A stretch of DNA of 64,000 nt from PNNG01 sp046291695 (GTDB lineage Bacteria > Bacteroidota > Bacteroidia > UBA7662), in assembly GCA_046291695.1 (NCBI GenBank), contig JBKBSO010000015.1, positions 21,386 to 85,385 on the forward strand, read 5' to 3'. The notes under the pieces were generated by a model. That model was not told where the DNA came from and made no database searches. It was given only the letters and a program-made list of their open reading frames with translations. The position numbers and the translations under genes are program-made. Positions 8,501 through 17,407 of the stretch are shown here, in pieces (within the stretch, counting starts at the first letter, position 1; every line of letters begins with the position of its first letter).

Positions 8501-9725
8501 TTGATAATTTAGCTGGCCCTACATACATAAATAGCAACCAAGCCATAAAAATAAAGAATGCCGAACCATAAATCGGCATATGGATATCGAAGCCAACCAA
8601 AACCCCACCAATGAGGGGGGGCAGCATTTGTGCAAAGGCATTCACCGACTGATTAATTCCCAGAATTTCGCCCTGAATACTTTTATCGGCAAGATTTGAA
8701 ACCGTAGCTGTGATGTTGGGACTTGATAAGCCTTGAAAAATGCTGATAAATGGCACTACCAGAAACAACTGCCAGCCCTGTTGTGGAAACAACAATGCAA
8801 TCATGGCTACGGCCAACAAGATGAGCGTAAAACGCAACATTTGTGTTGGTTGAAAACGGCGCGACAATGGCCTGATGATCATGCCCTGGGTTAAGGCAAT
8901 CCAAACCCCCATATAGGCAAAAAGGTTACCAATGTCCGACTCACGAAAACTAAACGCTTCAATCAGATAAACCTGAATAAATTGGGTGAAAAAGGTAAAT
9001 CCAAAAATAAAGAGGAAAGATATGGTAAAAATACTTCGCAACTGGGGATTAGTAAAGGCCTTGTGCAGGTTTTTGAAACCGGTGCTAAACTTCAACTGCC
9101 TCACTATTTTTTGTTGAAGTGTTTCTTGGAACAAGCCTTGAATGAGTACCACGTTAATCAAAGCAAGGACCGCTGCAAACCAAAATGGTGTGGCATAATG
9201 GAACCAGCTTACCAAGCTTGAATCGGCCAATTTACCGCCCAGAAATGGCCCAATTACAAATCCAATACCGAAGGCAGCTCCTACCATACCAAAGTTTCGG
9301 CTTTTTGATTCGGCATTGCTGATATCGGCAATAGAAGAGAAAATAACTGCCAAATTACCAGCACAAAAACCATTGAGCATACGGCCTAAAAAAAGCAACC
9401 AAAGATTCCCGGCTTCAATGCCACTAGCAAAGATCAAATAGCCCACAGCCGTACCGCTGATCGATATGAGCAGTATTTTTTTTCGCCCATGCTGATCGGA
9501 CAATGCCCCCAACAAACTGCTCCCAAAAAATTGCATAAAGGAGAAGCTCGAAATGAGCACCCCCATGAGCATGGTACGCTGCTGAAAGCTGAACCCGTCG
9601 GGTAATAGATGATGGGCTGTGTCGAGAAAAAGCGGTGCAATGATGGGGATAATGATGCCTACCCCCAGCAAGTCAATGAAAGTGGTAAAAAAAATGATGC
9701 CAAGCAGGCGCTTCTGTGATTTCAT
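8475..9725 (-). CDS. MFS efflux transporter (TetA-like branch)
   Basis: This 416-residue protein has about 12 membrane helices. The loop 2-3 signature is present (LGALSDQHGRKKILLIS), followed by FLGRMLNGFCAGNLAVIFSS and GIGFVIGPFLGGKLA, which fits drug:proton antiporters of the TCR/Tet type. Substrate cannot be predicted; a tetracycline-resistance role should not be assumed. Its ATG (9725) directly abuts the stop of the phosphatidylserine decarboxylase gene, so the two are co-transcribed. The 3' end overlaps the convergent gene of unknown function by 26 nt. Confidence 0.87.
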   Translation of the reverse strand: MKSQKRLLGIIFFTTFIDLLGVGIIIPIIAPLFLDTAHHLLPDGFSFQQRTMLMGVLISSFSFMQFFGSSLLGALSDQHGRKKILLISISGTAVGYLIFASGIEAGNLWLLFLGRMLNGFCAGNLAVIFSSIADISNAESKSRNFGMVGAAFGIGFVIGPFLGGKLADSSLVSWFHYATPFWFAAVLALINVVLIQGLFQETLQQKIVRQLKFSTGFKNLHKAFTNPQLRSIFTISFLFIFGFTFFTQFIQVYLIEAFSFRESDIGNLFAYMGVWIALTQGMIIRPLSRRFQPTQMLRFTLILLAVAMIALLFPQQGWQLFLVVPFISIFQGLSSPNITATVSNLADKSIQGEILGINQSVNAFAQMLPPLIGGVLVGFDIHMPIYGSAFFIFMAWLLFMYVGPAKLSTIGREPAP

Positions 9726-10382
9726 TTATTCGAAAGTGGCCAGCACGGTTTCTCCACCCTTTACCTTATCGCCTATATTTACATTCACCTGGGTACCAGG
9801 AGGCAGGAAAATATCAATTCTACTACCAAATTTGATGAAACCATACTCTTCGCCCTGAACCACAGGATCACCTTCCGTGATGTACCATCGAATCCGGCGG
9901 GCAACTGCCCCCGCAATTTGGCGGTATAGAACCGGGATGCCTGCTTCATTCTCCACAACCACGGTAGTCCGCTCATTGAGGGTAGATGACTTCGGGTGCC
10001 ACGCAACCAAGTATTTGCCGGGGTGGTACTTAAAAAACTTCACCTTGCCCGAAACCGGGTTCCGGTTAACATGTACGTTTAAAGGCGACATAAAAATAGA
10101 GAGCTGTAAACGCTTCCCTTGAAAGTACTCTGGTTCCTCTACTTCTTCAATAATGACCATTTTGCCATCTGCAGGGGCAATGATGTGGGCAGGATTAATA
10201 ACTGTATGCCTTACCGGATTACGAAAAAACTGCACCACCAAAACCACCATGGTCAGCACCAGTAAATAACCTAGTCCCGAAACCACTTTATATTGTCCAA
10301 GAAAATGATGCACCAGCCAGCTTAACAAACCTGCCAGTAAGAGGGTAATCAAAATGATGGTATAACCTTCGCGATGTATCAT
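9726..10382 (-). CDS. psd: Phosphatidylserine decarboxylase, short (PSD-A) type
   Basis: The 218-residue enzyme removes CO2 from phosphatidylserine to make phosphatidylethanolamine at the inner membrane. Two hydrophobic N-terminal segments (about 8-27 and 36-52) are followed by FRNP, ADGKMV, IFMSPLNVHVNRNPVSG and the FGS self-cleavage site, whose Ser187 becomes the pyruvoyl cofactor. The length fits the short form common in Bacteroidota rather than the ~300-residue E. coli enzyme. Its ATG lies right after the glutamate dehydrogenase terminator. CDP-diglyceride synthase, an earlier step of the route, is 1.5 kb away; phosphatidylserine synthase is not in the window. Confidence 0.95.
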   Translation of the reverse strand: MIHREGYTIILITLLLAGLLSWLVHHFLGQYKVVSGLGYLLVLTMVVLVVQFFRNPVRHTVINPAHIIAPADGKMVIIEEVEEPEYFQGKRLQLSIFMSPLNVHVNRNPVSGKVKFFKYHPGKYLVAWHPKSSTLNERTTVVVENEAGIPVLYRQIAGAVARRIRWYITEGDPVVQGEEYGFIKFGSRIDIFLPPGTQVNVNIGDKVKGGETVLATFE

Positions 10383-10414
10383 AAATAAAAGAGCCGCGTT
10401 TTTTTACGCGGCTC
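10383..10414 (-). terminator. Terminator of the glutamate dehydrogenase gene
   Basis: GAGCCGCG at 10391-10398 pairs perfectly with CGCGGCTC at 10407-10414 around an 8-nt T/A loop. On the minus strand the stem is followed by TTTTATTTAT, which runs into the ATG of psd. Confidence 0.85.
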
Positions 10415-10446
10415 AAATTTCGTGTTTTTATTGGAATCGTTATAAA

Positions 10447-11718
10447 TTAAATCCCGCCTCGCAATTGGGTTACCTGAGCCACCTTATCGATGGCCACCAC
10501 ATAAGCAGCTATGCGCATGCTGCAGTTATACTGCAAACTGGCCTGGTAAACCTGCTCAAAAGACTCTTTCATATTGCGGTCGGCGCGGCGATTAACACGT
10601 TCTTCGGTCCAAAAATAACCCAAACGGTTTTGTACCCATTCGAAATACGAAACGGTAACGCCGCCGGCATTGGCAAGAATATCGGGCACCACCATAATTC
10701 CCTTTTCATTCAGGATATCATCGGCACTGGCCGAAACCGGGCCATTGGCACCTTCCACAATCAACTTGGCTTTAATGTTAGCCGCATTGTGCTTAGTGAT
10801 TTGATCTTCCATGGCGGCAGGCACCAATACATCTACATCAAGCTCAAGGAGTTCGTCATTGCTAATCCGCTCAACACCAGGGAATCCCTCGAGTTGATTG
10901 CCGTGTGCTTGCGAATAGGCTATGGCTTCTTCGACATTGATGCCGTTTGGATTGTAATAACCTCCTGTTACATCGCTTATGGCTACAATTTTGAGTCCTT
11001 GCTGTTCGATAAGTTTGGCAGAAATAGAACCTACATTGCCAAAACCCTGCACGGCACAAGTTGATTTAAACGGATTCAATCCCATCTTAAGCATAGCCGA
11101 ACGGGTAGCGACCATTACACCACGGCCTGTAGCTTCAACGCGGCCTTTTGACCCCCCCATCACAAGAGGTTTACCCGTAACTACTGCCGGGGTACTATAT
11201 CCGACCAATTTCGAATATTGATCCATTAACCAAGCCATTTCGCGTGGGCCGGTACCCATATCAGGGGCAGGAATATCTTTTTCTGGCCCAAAAACATCAA
11301 TCATGGCACGGGTATAGGCGCGGGTTAAACGCTCAAGTTCTCCGGCCGACATTTTGCGGGGATCGCATTTGATGCCGCCTTTTCCACCACCGAAAGGAAT
11401 ACTTGAAACAGCACATTTCCACGTCATCCAGGCAGCTAAGGCCTTCACTTCATCGAGATGCACATCCATGGAATACCGGATGCCCCCTTTAGCCGGCCCT
11501 AAGTTGATGTTGTGTACCACTCGGAAGCCTTCGAAAACTTCGATGCGGCCATCGTCCATGGTAACTGGCAGGCTTACAATGACTTGTTTAGCCGGCGACT
11601 TGAGTACATTGTACAAACCTTCGTTAAGGTTCAAGATTTTGGCAGCGATGTCGAAACGCGACATCATGGACTCAAACGGGTTCTCTGCCACTTTTTGGAT
11701 TTCAGCCTGTGCTGACAT
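10447..11718 (-). CDS. Glutamate dehydrogenase (Glu/Leu/Phe/Val family)
   Basis: The 423-residue enzyme interconverts glutamate with 2-oxoglutarate and ammonia. It has the substrate-binding block FRVVHNINLGPAKGGIRYS, the catalytic-lysine block PFGGGKGGIKCDP, a strictly conserved-looking PAPDMGT, and the Rossmann segment VQGFGNVGSISAKL. ANAGGVTVSYFEWVQN is also typical. The length fits the hexameric ~420-residue class. It is monocistronic: a -7 box lies 46 nt upstream and a terminator follows. NAD versus NADP preference cannot be called by eye. Confidence 0.95.
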   Translation of the reverse strand: MSAQAEIQKVAENPFESMMSRFDIAAKILNLNEGLYNVLKSPAKQVIVSLPVTMDDGRIEVFEGFRVVHNINLGPAKGGIRYSMDVHLDEVKALAAWMTWKCAVSSIPFGGGKGGIKCDPRKMSAGELERLTRAYTRAMIDVFGPEKDIPAPDMGTGPREMAWLMDQYSKLVGYSTPAVVTGKPLVMGGSKGRVEATGRGVMVATRSAMLKMGLNPFKSTCAVQGFGNVGSISAKLIEQQGLKIVAISDVTGGYYNPNGINVEEAIAYSQAHGNQLEGFPGVERISNDELLELDVDVLVPAAMEDQITKHNAANIKAKLIVEGANGPVSASADDILNEKGIMVVPDILANAGGVTVSYFEWVQNRLGYFWTEERVNRRADRNMKESFEQVYQASLQYNCSMRIAAYVVAIDKVAQVTQLRGGI

Positions 11719-11763
11719 GTTGTAGCTTTTGGTTAATAATTAAGAAATCGTTAAAAAACAGCT

Positions 11764-11771
11764 CAAAGTTA
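11764..11771 (-). promoter_or_regulatory. -7 element for glutamate dehydrogenase
   Basis: TAACTTTG on the minus strand matches TAnnTTTG and lies 46 nt from the ATG at 11718. No convincing TTTG was seen at the -33 spacing. Confidence 0.45.
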
Positions 11772-11845
11772 GAGATTTGTATAAGCTCTGTGGCGATTTG
11801 CGCATAATTTTTATAAATCTCTAAGCCGCTGACATTCAGGCCAAC

Positions 11846-12667
11846 TTACCAAACCTGAATCAGACGAATGTAGGCATAAACCATAGGTGCGGATAAAATG
11901 AGTGAATCAAAGCGATCGAGTACCCCCCCATGGCCGGGCAAAAGGCTGCCCGAATCTTTACGGCCAAAGCTTCTTTTGAGCAGCGATTCAATCAAGTCGC
12001 CATAAATACCGCTTACCGATACAATGGCCGCCACCACCAGCCAATCGATGCCATCGAGGGTATCGAACATATGCTGCACTGCAAACCAGGCCAGAAGTAA
12101 AGCCGCAAGAATTCCCCCAACGCTCCCTTCTATGGTTTTATTAGGGGATATCCGTTCAAATAGTTTGGTGCGGCCAATGAGACGTCCTACCACATACGCG
12201 CCTGAGTCGCTCACCCACAAAAAGAGGAAAATACCCAAAACCAGCTCATAATTATAGTAACCAAAAGGCAGGAAAGCCATGTAATTGAGCAATGAAAAAG
12301 GCAGGGTAATGTAAATCAGGCCAAGTACGGTGAGCCCCACATTTTCAAAAGGTTTTTCACGGTTTTTATACAGCTCCACCAGAAAAAACCAGGCACAAAT
12401 AGGAATTAGAAGTTCAAGCCATTCGAAAGGGACAATTTCAGCAGCGGTTAGGGCACAAATTACGTAAATGGCCGCACCAGCAAACAACGATGAAAAATAG
12501 TCTCGTTTTTTGACTTTAGGGGCCGCCATGCGGTAGAACTCAAACAAGCCAACCAAGCTAATAAAAAGGAAAAACAGACTAAAGAAATAAAAACCAGCAA
12601 GTAAGGTGCCAATAATTAAGCCCGTGAGTACAATGCCTGTGAGTATACGTTGCAGAAGGTTGTTCAT
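11846..12667 (-). CDS. cdsA: Phosphatidate cytidylyltransferase
   Basis: The 273-residue inner-membrane enzyme makes CDP-diacylglycerol from phosphatidate and CTP. It has about seven hydrophobic helices and the C-terminal family signature from SDSGAYVVGRLIGRTKLFERISPNKTIEGSVGG through GDLIESLLKRSFGRKDSG and LPGHGGVLDRFDSL. It is the last gene of a three-gene minus-strand unit (CPBP protease, DUF2007, cdsA), 10 nt after DUF2007. CDP-diacylglycerol feeds phosphatidylserine and then the decarboxylase at 9726-10382. Confidence 0.96.
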   Translation of the reverse strand: MNNLLQRILTGIVLTGLIIGTLLAGFYFFSLFFLFISLVGLFEFYRMAAPKVKKRDYFSSLFAGAAIYVICALTAAEIVPFEWLELLIPICAWFFLVELYKNREKPFENVGLTVLGLIYITLPFSLLNYMAFLPFGYYNYELVLGIFLFLWVSDSGAYVVGRLIGRTKLFERISPNKTIEGSVGGILAALLLAWFAVQHMFDTLDGIDWLVVAAIVSVSGIYGDLIESLLKRSFGRKDSGSLLPGHGGVLDRFDSLILSAPMVYAYIRLIQVW

Positions 12668-12677
12668 GGAAATAGGC

Positions 12678-12884
12678 TCAAATTTGACCGGCTACACTTA
12701 GCAAGATGGCTTCAGCCGTTTGTTTATTGTGCAATTGCACCAGTACCTGAATTAAACCAAATTGGTAGGCCGAATCTTTATTGCTAAGCACTACAGCAGG
12801 TACATCATGCTCTTCGAGTACAGCTTTAATGAGCTCTGCCTGCCAGAGCAGATTTGTTTCGTATATTTTAATCCAGTCGTTCAA
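12678..12884 (-). CDS. DUF2007 family small protein
   Basis: The 68-residue protein has the DUF2007 pattern: an N-terminal strand (WIKIYETN), a helix (QAELIKAVLEEHDVPAVVLS) and a short C-terminal strand and helix (LIQVLVQLHNKQTAEAIL). The family resembles ACT/PII-like signal-transducing folds but has no proven function. It overlaps the upstream CPBP protease gene by 17 nt and is followed 10 nt later by cdsA, a common Bacteroidota arrangement. Confidence 0.85.
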   Translation of the reverse strand: MNDWIKIYETNLLWQAELIKAVLEEHDVPAVVLSNKDSAYQFGLIQVLVQLHNKQTAEAILLSVAGQI

Positions 12885-13800
12885 AGGCTGCTGTTTTCTG
12901 ACGAGAAGTATAAAGCTTATACAAGAGCAAAGTGCTGAGGAATAAGCTAAGCATAACTAAATAAGATGGTAGGTTTCGTAAGCTTTCTTCATTCAGTTGA
13001 ATCCACCCACGACGGTCACCATATTCTGCCATCAACGCCATGCTGTTGTTGAGCAGATGGCCAAAGATAGCAGGTAAAAGACTTCCCGTCCAAAAAACAA
13101 GGTAGCCAAACAATGCGCCTAGCAACATCCGTGGAAAAAAGCCCAACCATTGCATATGAATGGCGCTAAACAGGATTGCTGCCATCCAAATGGCCAGGTG
13201 GTGGTTTTGGAAAGCCTTCTGAAAGCTCCTTTGAAGTAATCCCCTAAAAATGAGTTCTTCACCAATAGCCGGTAAAACTGCCATTACCAGCATATTAATA
13301 AGAAAAGCAGATAGACTTGTTCGACCCAACAGCATATTGATGGTTTGACTCGCCTTTTCTTCTGATGCACGCAAGCTAGCTTCGAGTTCCTGCCAGGCTG
13401 CCGGAAGCTTTATTTCCTGATTCCAATGATACACTGCATAGACCAATGGCACCGACAAAAGCATCAAAAGGAGGATGAACAAATAGGTTTTCGCCGATGG
13501 ATTGTGCTTCAAACCCAGTGGCAGGAAGCTTTCTTCATAACTCCAATAATACGAGAAAACGATGCCAGGAAACACAAATGTACCCAAGGCGGTAAGTCCT
13601 TGTAAGTACCAAAATTCAGGTACCATCTCCTCTGTTGCCAAACCTTGACTCAACATTTCCTGAATTTCGAACAGCGAATATCCGGGCACGGTGTTCATGG
13701 CCATGATGGCAAATAGCCCCCCACTTAAAAGACAAAGACAAATCAACAGGATCACTTGAAGCAGTGGTGGCAGCTCCCCTAAAGGCTTGTTCGACAGCAT
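12868..13800 (-). CDS. CPBP family intramembrane metalloprotease
   Basis: The 310-residue protein has several membrane helices. The CPBP (Abi/Rce1-like) motif is PAIGEELIFRGLLQ with Glu181, Glu182 and Arg186. FSAIHMQW and GHLLNNSMAL supply the later conserved histidines and asparagine. Such proteases cleave membrane or prenylated substrates; none is known here. First gene of the unit with DUF2007 and cdsA, and divergent from dusB with only 40 nt between start codons. Confidence 0.9.
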   Translation of the reverse strand: MLSNKPLGELPPLLQVILLICLCLLSGGLFAIMAMNTVPGYSLFEIQEMLSQGLATEEMVPEFWYLQGLTALGTFVFPGIVFSYYWSYEESFLPLGLKHNPSAKTYLFILLLMLLSVPLVYAVYHWNQEIKLPAAWQELEASLRASEEKASQTINMLLGRTSLSAFLINMLVMAVLPAIGEELIFRGLLQRSFQKAFQNHHLAIWMAAILFSAIHMQWLGFFPRMLLGALFGYLVFWTGSLLPAIFGHLLNNSMALMAEYGDRRGWIQLNEESLRNLPSYLVMLSLFLSTLLLYKLYTSRQKTAAFERLD

Positions 13801-13840
13801 TTCAACGAATTTTGCGTAAATTTACACGATTTTTTAGCCT

Positions 13841-14875
13841 ATGGTACGTATTGGTAATTTGGAATTGGGCGATTTTCCGCTTTTGCTGGCGCCCATGGAA
13901 GACGTGAGCGATCCGCCTTTCAGAGCAGTTTGCAAGGCCAATGGTGCCGATTTGATGTATACCGAGTTCATTTCGTCGGAGGGTCTCATACGAGACGCCC
14001 GTAAAAGCGTGCAAAAACTCGACATCTACGACGACGAACGCCCCATGGGAATTCAAATTTTCGGGGGTGAGCTCGAACCTATGGTACAGGCCATCGACAA
14101 GGTATCCGAAGCCCACCCCAACCTCATCGATATCAATTTTGGCTGTCCAGTCAAACAAGTGGTATGCAAGGAAGCCGGCTCGGGCATGTTGCGTAATTTG
14201 CCCAAGCTGCTCAAAATTACTGAGGCCATGGTCAAGCGTACCCATTTGCCGATTACCGTAAAAACCCGTTTAGGCTGGGACGACAACAGCAAGCAGGTAG
14301 TATACCTGGCCGAAGCCTTGCAAGACATCGGTGTGCAAGCCATAGCCATTCACGGGCGCACCCGGGTGCAGATGTACAAGGGCGAAGCCGACTGGACACT
14401 CATTGGTGAGGTGAAAAACAACCCCCGCATGCGCATTCCGGTCTTTGGCAATGGCGACATCGACAGTCCCGAAAAAGCCGTGCTTTATAAAAATCGCTAT
14501 GGGGTGGATGGCATCATGATTGGCCGCGCCGCCATTGGCTACCCCTGGATTTTTAGGGAAATCAAACATTTTATGGCTACAGCTGAGCATTTGGAGCCAC
14601 CCACCACACGAGAACGCATTGAAGTTTGCCTTCGTCACTTTGAGCGATCGCTCGAATGGAAAGGCGAAAAGCTCGGCATCCTCGAAATGCGCCGGCATTA
14701 CACCAACTACTTTAAGGGCTACCCCAACTTTAAAGAATACCGCATGCAAATGGTGCAGAGCATGGATCCCAACGAAATCAGGGGGTTGCTGCATGCTGTG
14801 GCCGAAAAGTATGCAGGTTATGAGCCTACTGTGGTACGTGCACTGGGTGAAGTGAGCTATGCCGGCTGTGATTAA
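13841..14875 (+). CDS. dusB: tRNA-dihydrouridine synthase
   Basis: The 344-residue flavoenzyme reduces specific uridines in tRNA. PLLLAPMEDVSDPPFR at the start, INFGCPVKQVVCKEAGSGML (the catalytic Cys is in VVCKEAGS), TVKTRLGW, AIHGRTRVQMYKGEADW and VFGNGDIDSPEKA, then GVDGIMIGRAAIGYPWIF, follow the Dus TIM barrel and FMN phosphate site. A helical C-terminal tRNA-binding domain follows. The pattern fits the DusB branch. The 3' end overlaps the convergent ATPase gene by 4 nt. Confidence 0.95.
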   Translation: MVRIGNLELGDFPLLLAPMEDVSDPPFRAVCKANGADLMYTEFISSEGLIRDARKSVQKLDIYDDERPMGIQIFGGELEPMVQAIDKVSEAHPNLIDINFGCPVKQVVCKEAGSGMLRNLPKLLKITEAMVKRTHLPITVKTRLGWDDNSKQVVYLAEALQDIGVQAIAIHGRTRVQMYKGEADWTLIGEVKNNPRMRIPVFGNGDIDSPEKAVLYKNRYGVDGIMIGRAAIGYPWIFREIKHFMATAEHLEPPTTRERIEVCLRHFERSLEWKGEKLGILEMRRHYTNYFKGYPNFKEYRMQMVQSMDPNEIRGLLHAVAEKYAGYEPTVVRALGEVSYAGCD

Positions 14876-16044
14876 GCTTCTTTTTTTCGTACTTCGCTGA
14901 ATAGTCGGTCCAGTTGCAGGCATTGACGCCACCAAATGCGGAAGCCCGGGTCGATGATGTCGATTGTCCCGTCGAAGCGGTCAATGATTTCTTTGTCTTC
15001 CAGCGCCTTGAGTACCCGGCTTACATTGGCCGAACTGTTGAGACCATGGTCTTGTAAGTAATCGTAGGAATTCATCGGTCGGCTATCGCCCATCACGATG
15101 GCATGCATCAAATTCACCTGCATATTACTCAGGCTATCAAACAGCCTTTGATAAAGCGGAAAGCCTTGGGTAATAAGTTCGCGCAAGGCCATTTCCAACT
15201 CATTCTCAGTTGCCGTATGCTCGGTATAGTTGAAGGTCAAAAAAGCCAATTGTTGCACATAGTAAGGCTTGTTTTCCATCAAATCAATCAGCTCGCAAGC
15301 AACAGCAGGTGCAATTTTTTTACCGAATGCCGTAAAACGTTTTACGATGTAACGCTCAAATTCAATGGCCGGAATTTTGTCGAGGTACATCACTTGTCCG
15401 AAGTTGTAAAACGGGTAGTGTTGCTTTTCGAAAAATTGCGACATCATATGCCGTTTGCTCCCGTATAGCACATAGCTCACGTGCTGGTGGTGCTGCCAAT
15501 GCGACCGCAACAGCTTTTGAAATGCCAACGAATCGGCCAAGTATTCGAAATTCTGGAATTCATCGATGCAAATTACCAGGCGTATGTTCTTTTCCTTGGC
15601 AATTTGCTCGGCCAGATTCAGCATCCGCGCCGTATCAGGCGGATTGTTCTTAAAGTCGAAATCCAGGTCGATACTTTGATCGGGATGTTGGCCGAACGAA
15701 ATTTTTGGCGTGATGTTACCCAGCCAGCGGCCCAAATCTTTGAGAGCTGTTTCGAGTTTGCTGTGGGTAGCTGCCACTACCGTACGGCCTAGCAGTTCAA
15801 AAAATTCGTGCTCTTCGCGTACACTAAACAAATCGAGCTGGCAAACAACCAGCTTTTTACTTTGGTATTTGTGCGCAAAATAGCGCACCAAAGATGACTT
15901 TCCCCACCGCCTTGGCGCTATTAATATGGTGTTGATGCCTTGACTGGCATTGCGATGCAATCTTTCGAGATCTTCCATCCGATTTACAAAGGCCTCAGGA
16001 CCAGCCACACGGCCATACGGAAATGCAGTTAAGCTCATATCCAA
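14872..16044 (-). CDS. AAA/STAND-type ATPase with C-terminal winged helix (ATPase_2-like)
   Basis: The 390-residue protein has Walker A IAPRRWGKSSLVRYF (Lys49, Ser50), the PRRWGKSS form of the archaeal/Bacteroidota ATPase_2 group. Walker B and sensor follow in LVICIDEFQNFEYL, then SYVLYGSKRHMM. After the lid helices, about the last 90 residues resemble a winged helix (SSANVSRVLKALEDKEIIDRF). These proteins are often multicopy and associated with mobile or regulatory loci; function is unproven. A cluster of short palindromes lies 16-68 nt upstream of its start. The 3' end overlaps dusB by 4 nt. ATG two codons in is an alternative start. Confidence 0.85.
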   Translation of the reverse strand: MDMSLTAFPYGRVAGPEAFVNRMEDLERLHRNASQGINTILIAPRRWGKSSLVRYFAHKYQSKKLVVCQLDLFSVREEHEFFELLGRTVVAATHSKLETALKDLGRWLGNITPKISFGQHPDQSIDLDFDFKNNPPDTARMLNLAEQIAKEKNIRLVICIDEFQNFEYLADSLAFQKLLRSHWQHHQHVSYVLYGSKRHMMSQFFEKQHYPFYNFGQVMYLDKIPAIEFERYIVKRFTAFGKKIAPAVACELIDLMENKPYYVQQLAFLTFNYTEHTATENELEMALRELITQGFPLYQRLFDSLSNMQVNLMHAIVMGDSRPMNSYDYLQDHGLNSSANVSRVLKALEDKEIIDRFDGTIDIIDPGFRIWWRQCLQLDRLFSEVRKKEA

Positions 16045-16052
16045 AGATATGA

Positions 16053-16112
16053 AACAAGTTTGTTAGTAACAAATATATTTGTAACAAACCTGTTAGTAAC
16101 AAGATTGTTACA
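16053..16112. repeat. Array of short palindromic TGTTA/TAACA motifs upstream of the ATPase gene
   Basis: Arms AACAA/TTGTT at 16053-16064 overlap TGTTAGTAACA at 16061-16071. TGTAACA follows at 16080-16086, a second TGTTAGTAACA at 16091-16101, and TGTTACA at 16106-16112. The two long copies are 30 nt apart, about three helical turns. The array fills the whole 69-nt gap between the aminotransferase stop and the ATPase start, as an operator would. Confidence 0.75.
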
Positions 16113-16113
16113 T

Positions 16114-17370
16114 CTACATCAATGCTGATAAAGCCTTTTCAAGTGCTGCCAACGCCTGTGCCACCTCTTCGGGCCGGCAGGTGCCCACACTGAGGCGGTA
16201 CCAACTGCTGTTGGTGCTTGCACCAAAAGCGTAGAACGGCACCACGGCCAAGCCGGCTGCTTCGAGTACATAAGCCGTTACCTCGCGGGTGTCGGCCAAC
16301 ACCCGGCCATCGGGTGTGGTGAGCCCTTTTAAATTGAGTTGGATGGTGAGGTAAATGGCCGCCTGCGGCGCAATACAATCGACCGGATGTCCGGCAGCCT
16401 TTAAGCGCATGAAGCCTTCATAAAAGCCCTGCAAGCGACCAAACACCGCTGCTTTAAAGTTGTTCAAAAAGAGCTCGACTGCTTGGTCGTTGTTCAAAAA
16501 ATCAGCCACGGCCATTTGTTCGGCCTTGGGTGCCCAAGCGCCCACATGGCCTAAAATCGATTTCATCTTGTCGATGACCTTACGTGGCCCGAAGCTCCAA
16601 CCCACCCGAACACCTGTAGCGGCAAAGGCCTTCGATAAACCATCAACAAAAATGGTATAATCGCGCATTTCAGGCCGCAAGCTCACTGGGTCGAAATGAC
16701 GGGTGCTGCCCAAGGTGAGCATCCAGTAAATTTGGTCGTACATGAGGTACACCGGCTTGCAACCGGGGCCTCGGCGTTTGTTTTCGGCCAAAATGAGGTC
16801 ACATATTTCGGCCAATTCCTGCTGACCGAATACGGTGCCCGTAGGATTGAGGGGCGAACAGACCGCCACCAAAGTAGTTTCCGACAAATAAGGTGCGATT
16901 TGGGCAGCTGTGGGCATGAAATTTTCGTCGGGGCCTACCTGCAGTTCAATACCCTGCGCTCCGCTGAGGTGACAATAATGGTTGTTGTTCCACGATGGCA
17001 CGGCATAAACTACTTTGTCGCCCGGGTCGAGCAAAGTTTGGTAAATGGCATAAATCAATGGACGTGCGCCGCCGGCAATGAGGTAGTCGTCGGGAGTATA
17101 GTTGAGGCCACCGTGTTTTTTCATAAAAGCGCTCACGGCAGTCCGCAATTCCACCACCCCATTGGCTGCGGGATAATTGGTGTGTCCTTGAGCATAGGCT
17201 TGTTGGATACCTGCATTCAGTTCGGCAGGAATCGGGAAAACCGCAGGATCGAAATCACCAATTGTGTAATTATAGATACGTGCACCGGCTTTTATCTTCT
17301 GATTAATTTCGCCAGCCAATTTGATGATTTCTGAGCCGATAAGATTTTCGGCCATTTCCGATACCTGCAT
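16114..17370 (-). CDS. Class I PLP-dependent aminotransferase (aspartate aminotransferase-like)
   Basis: From ATG at 17370 the protein has 418 residues. YNYTIGDFDP at the N-terminus, LIAGGARPLIYAIYQTLLDPGDKV, AVPSWNNN, SPLNPTG, and DQIYWM are fold-type I landmarks. The PLP lysine lies in VDGLSKAFAATGVRVGWSFGP. YRLSVGTCRPEEV near the end holds the substrate-carboxylate Arg region. It likely transfers an amino group from aspartate or a similar amino acid to 2-oxoglutarate. A longer frame to 17511 runs into the upstream ABC gene and is rejected as the start. It is 37 nt downstream of the ABC exporter on the same strand. Confidence 0.9.
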   Translation of the reverse strand: MQVSEMAENLIGSEIIKLAGEINQKIKAGARIYNYTIGDFDPAVFPIPAELNAGIQQAYAQGHTNYPAANGVVELRTAVSAFMKKHGGLNYTPDDYLIAGGARPLIYAIYQTLLDPGDKVVYAVPSWNNNHYCHLSGAQGIELQVGPDENFMPTAAQIAPYLSETTLVAVCSPLNPTGTVFGQQELAEICDLILAENKRRGPGCKPVYLMYDQIYWMLTLGSTRHFDPVSLRPEMRDYTIFVDGLSKAFAATGVRVGWSFGPRKVIDKMKSILGHVGAWAPKAEQMAVADFLNNDQAVELFLNNFKAAVFGRLQGFYEGFMRLKAAGHPVDCIAPQAAIYLTIQLNLKGLTTPDGRVLADTREVTAYVLEAAGLAVVPFYAFGASTNSSWYRLSVGTCRPEEVAQALAALEKALSALM

Positions 17371-17407
17371 GCTGTGTAATTTTAGGTAAATATAGCAGGA
17401 TACGCTT

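Noticed and set aside
14270..14935. 221-residue frame antisense to dusB
   Set aside because: It mirrors a clearly coding enzyme gene; its residues (His-, Phe- and Gly-rich) are typical of antisense frames.
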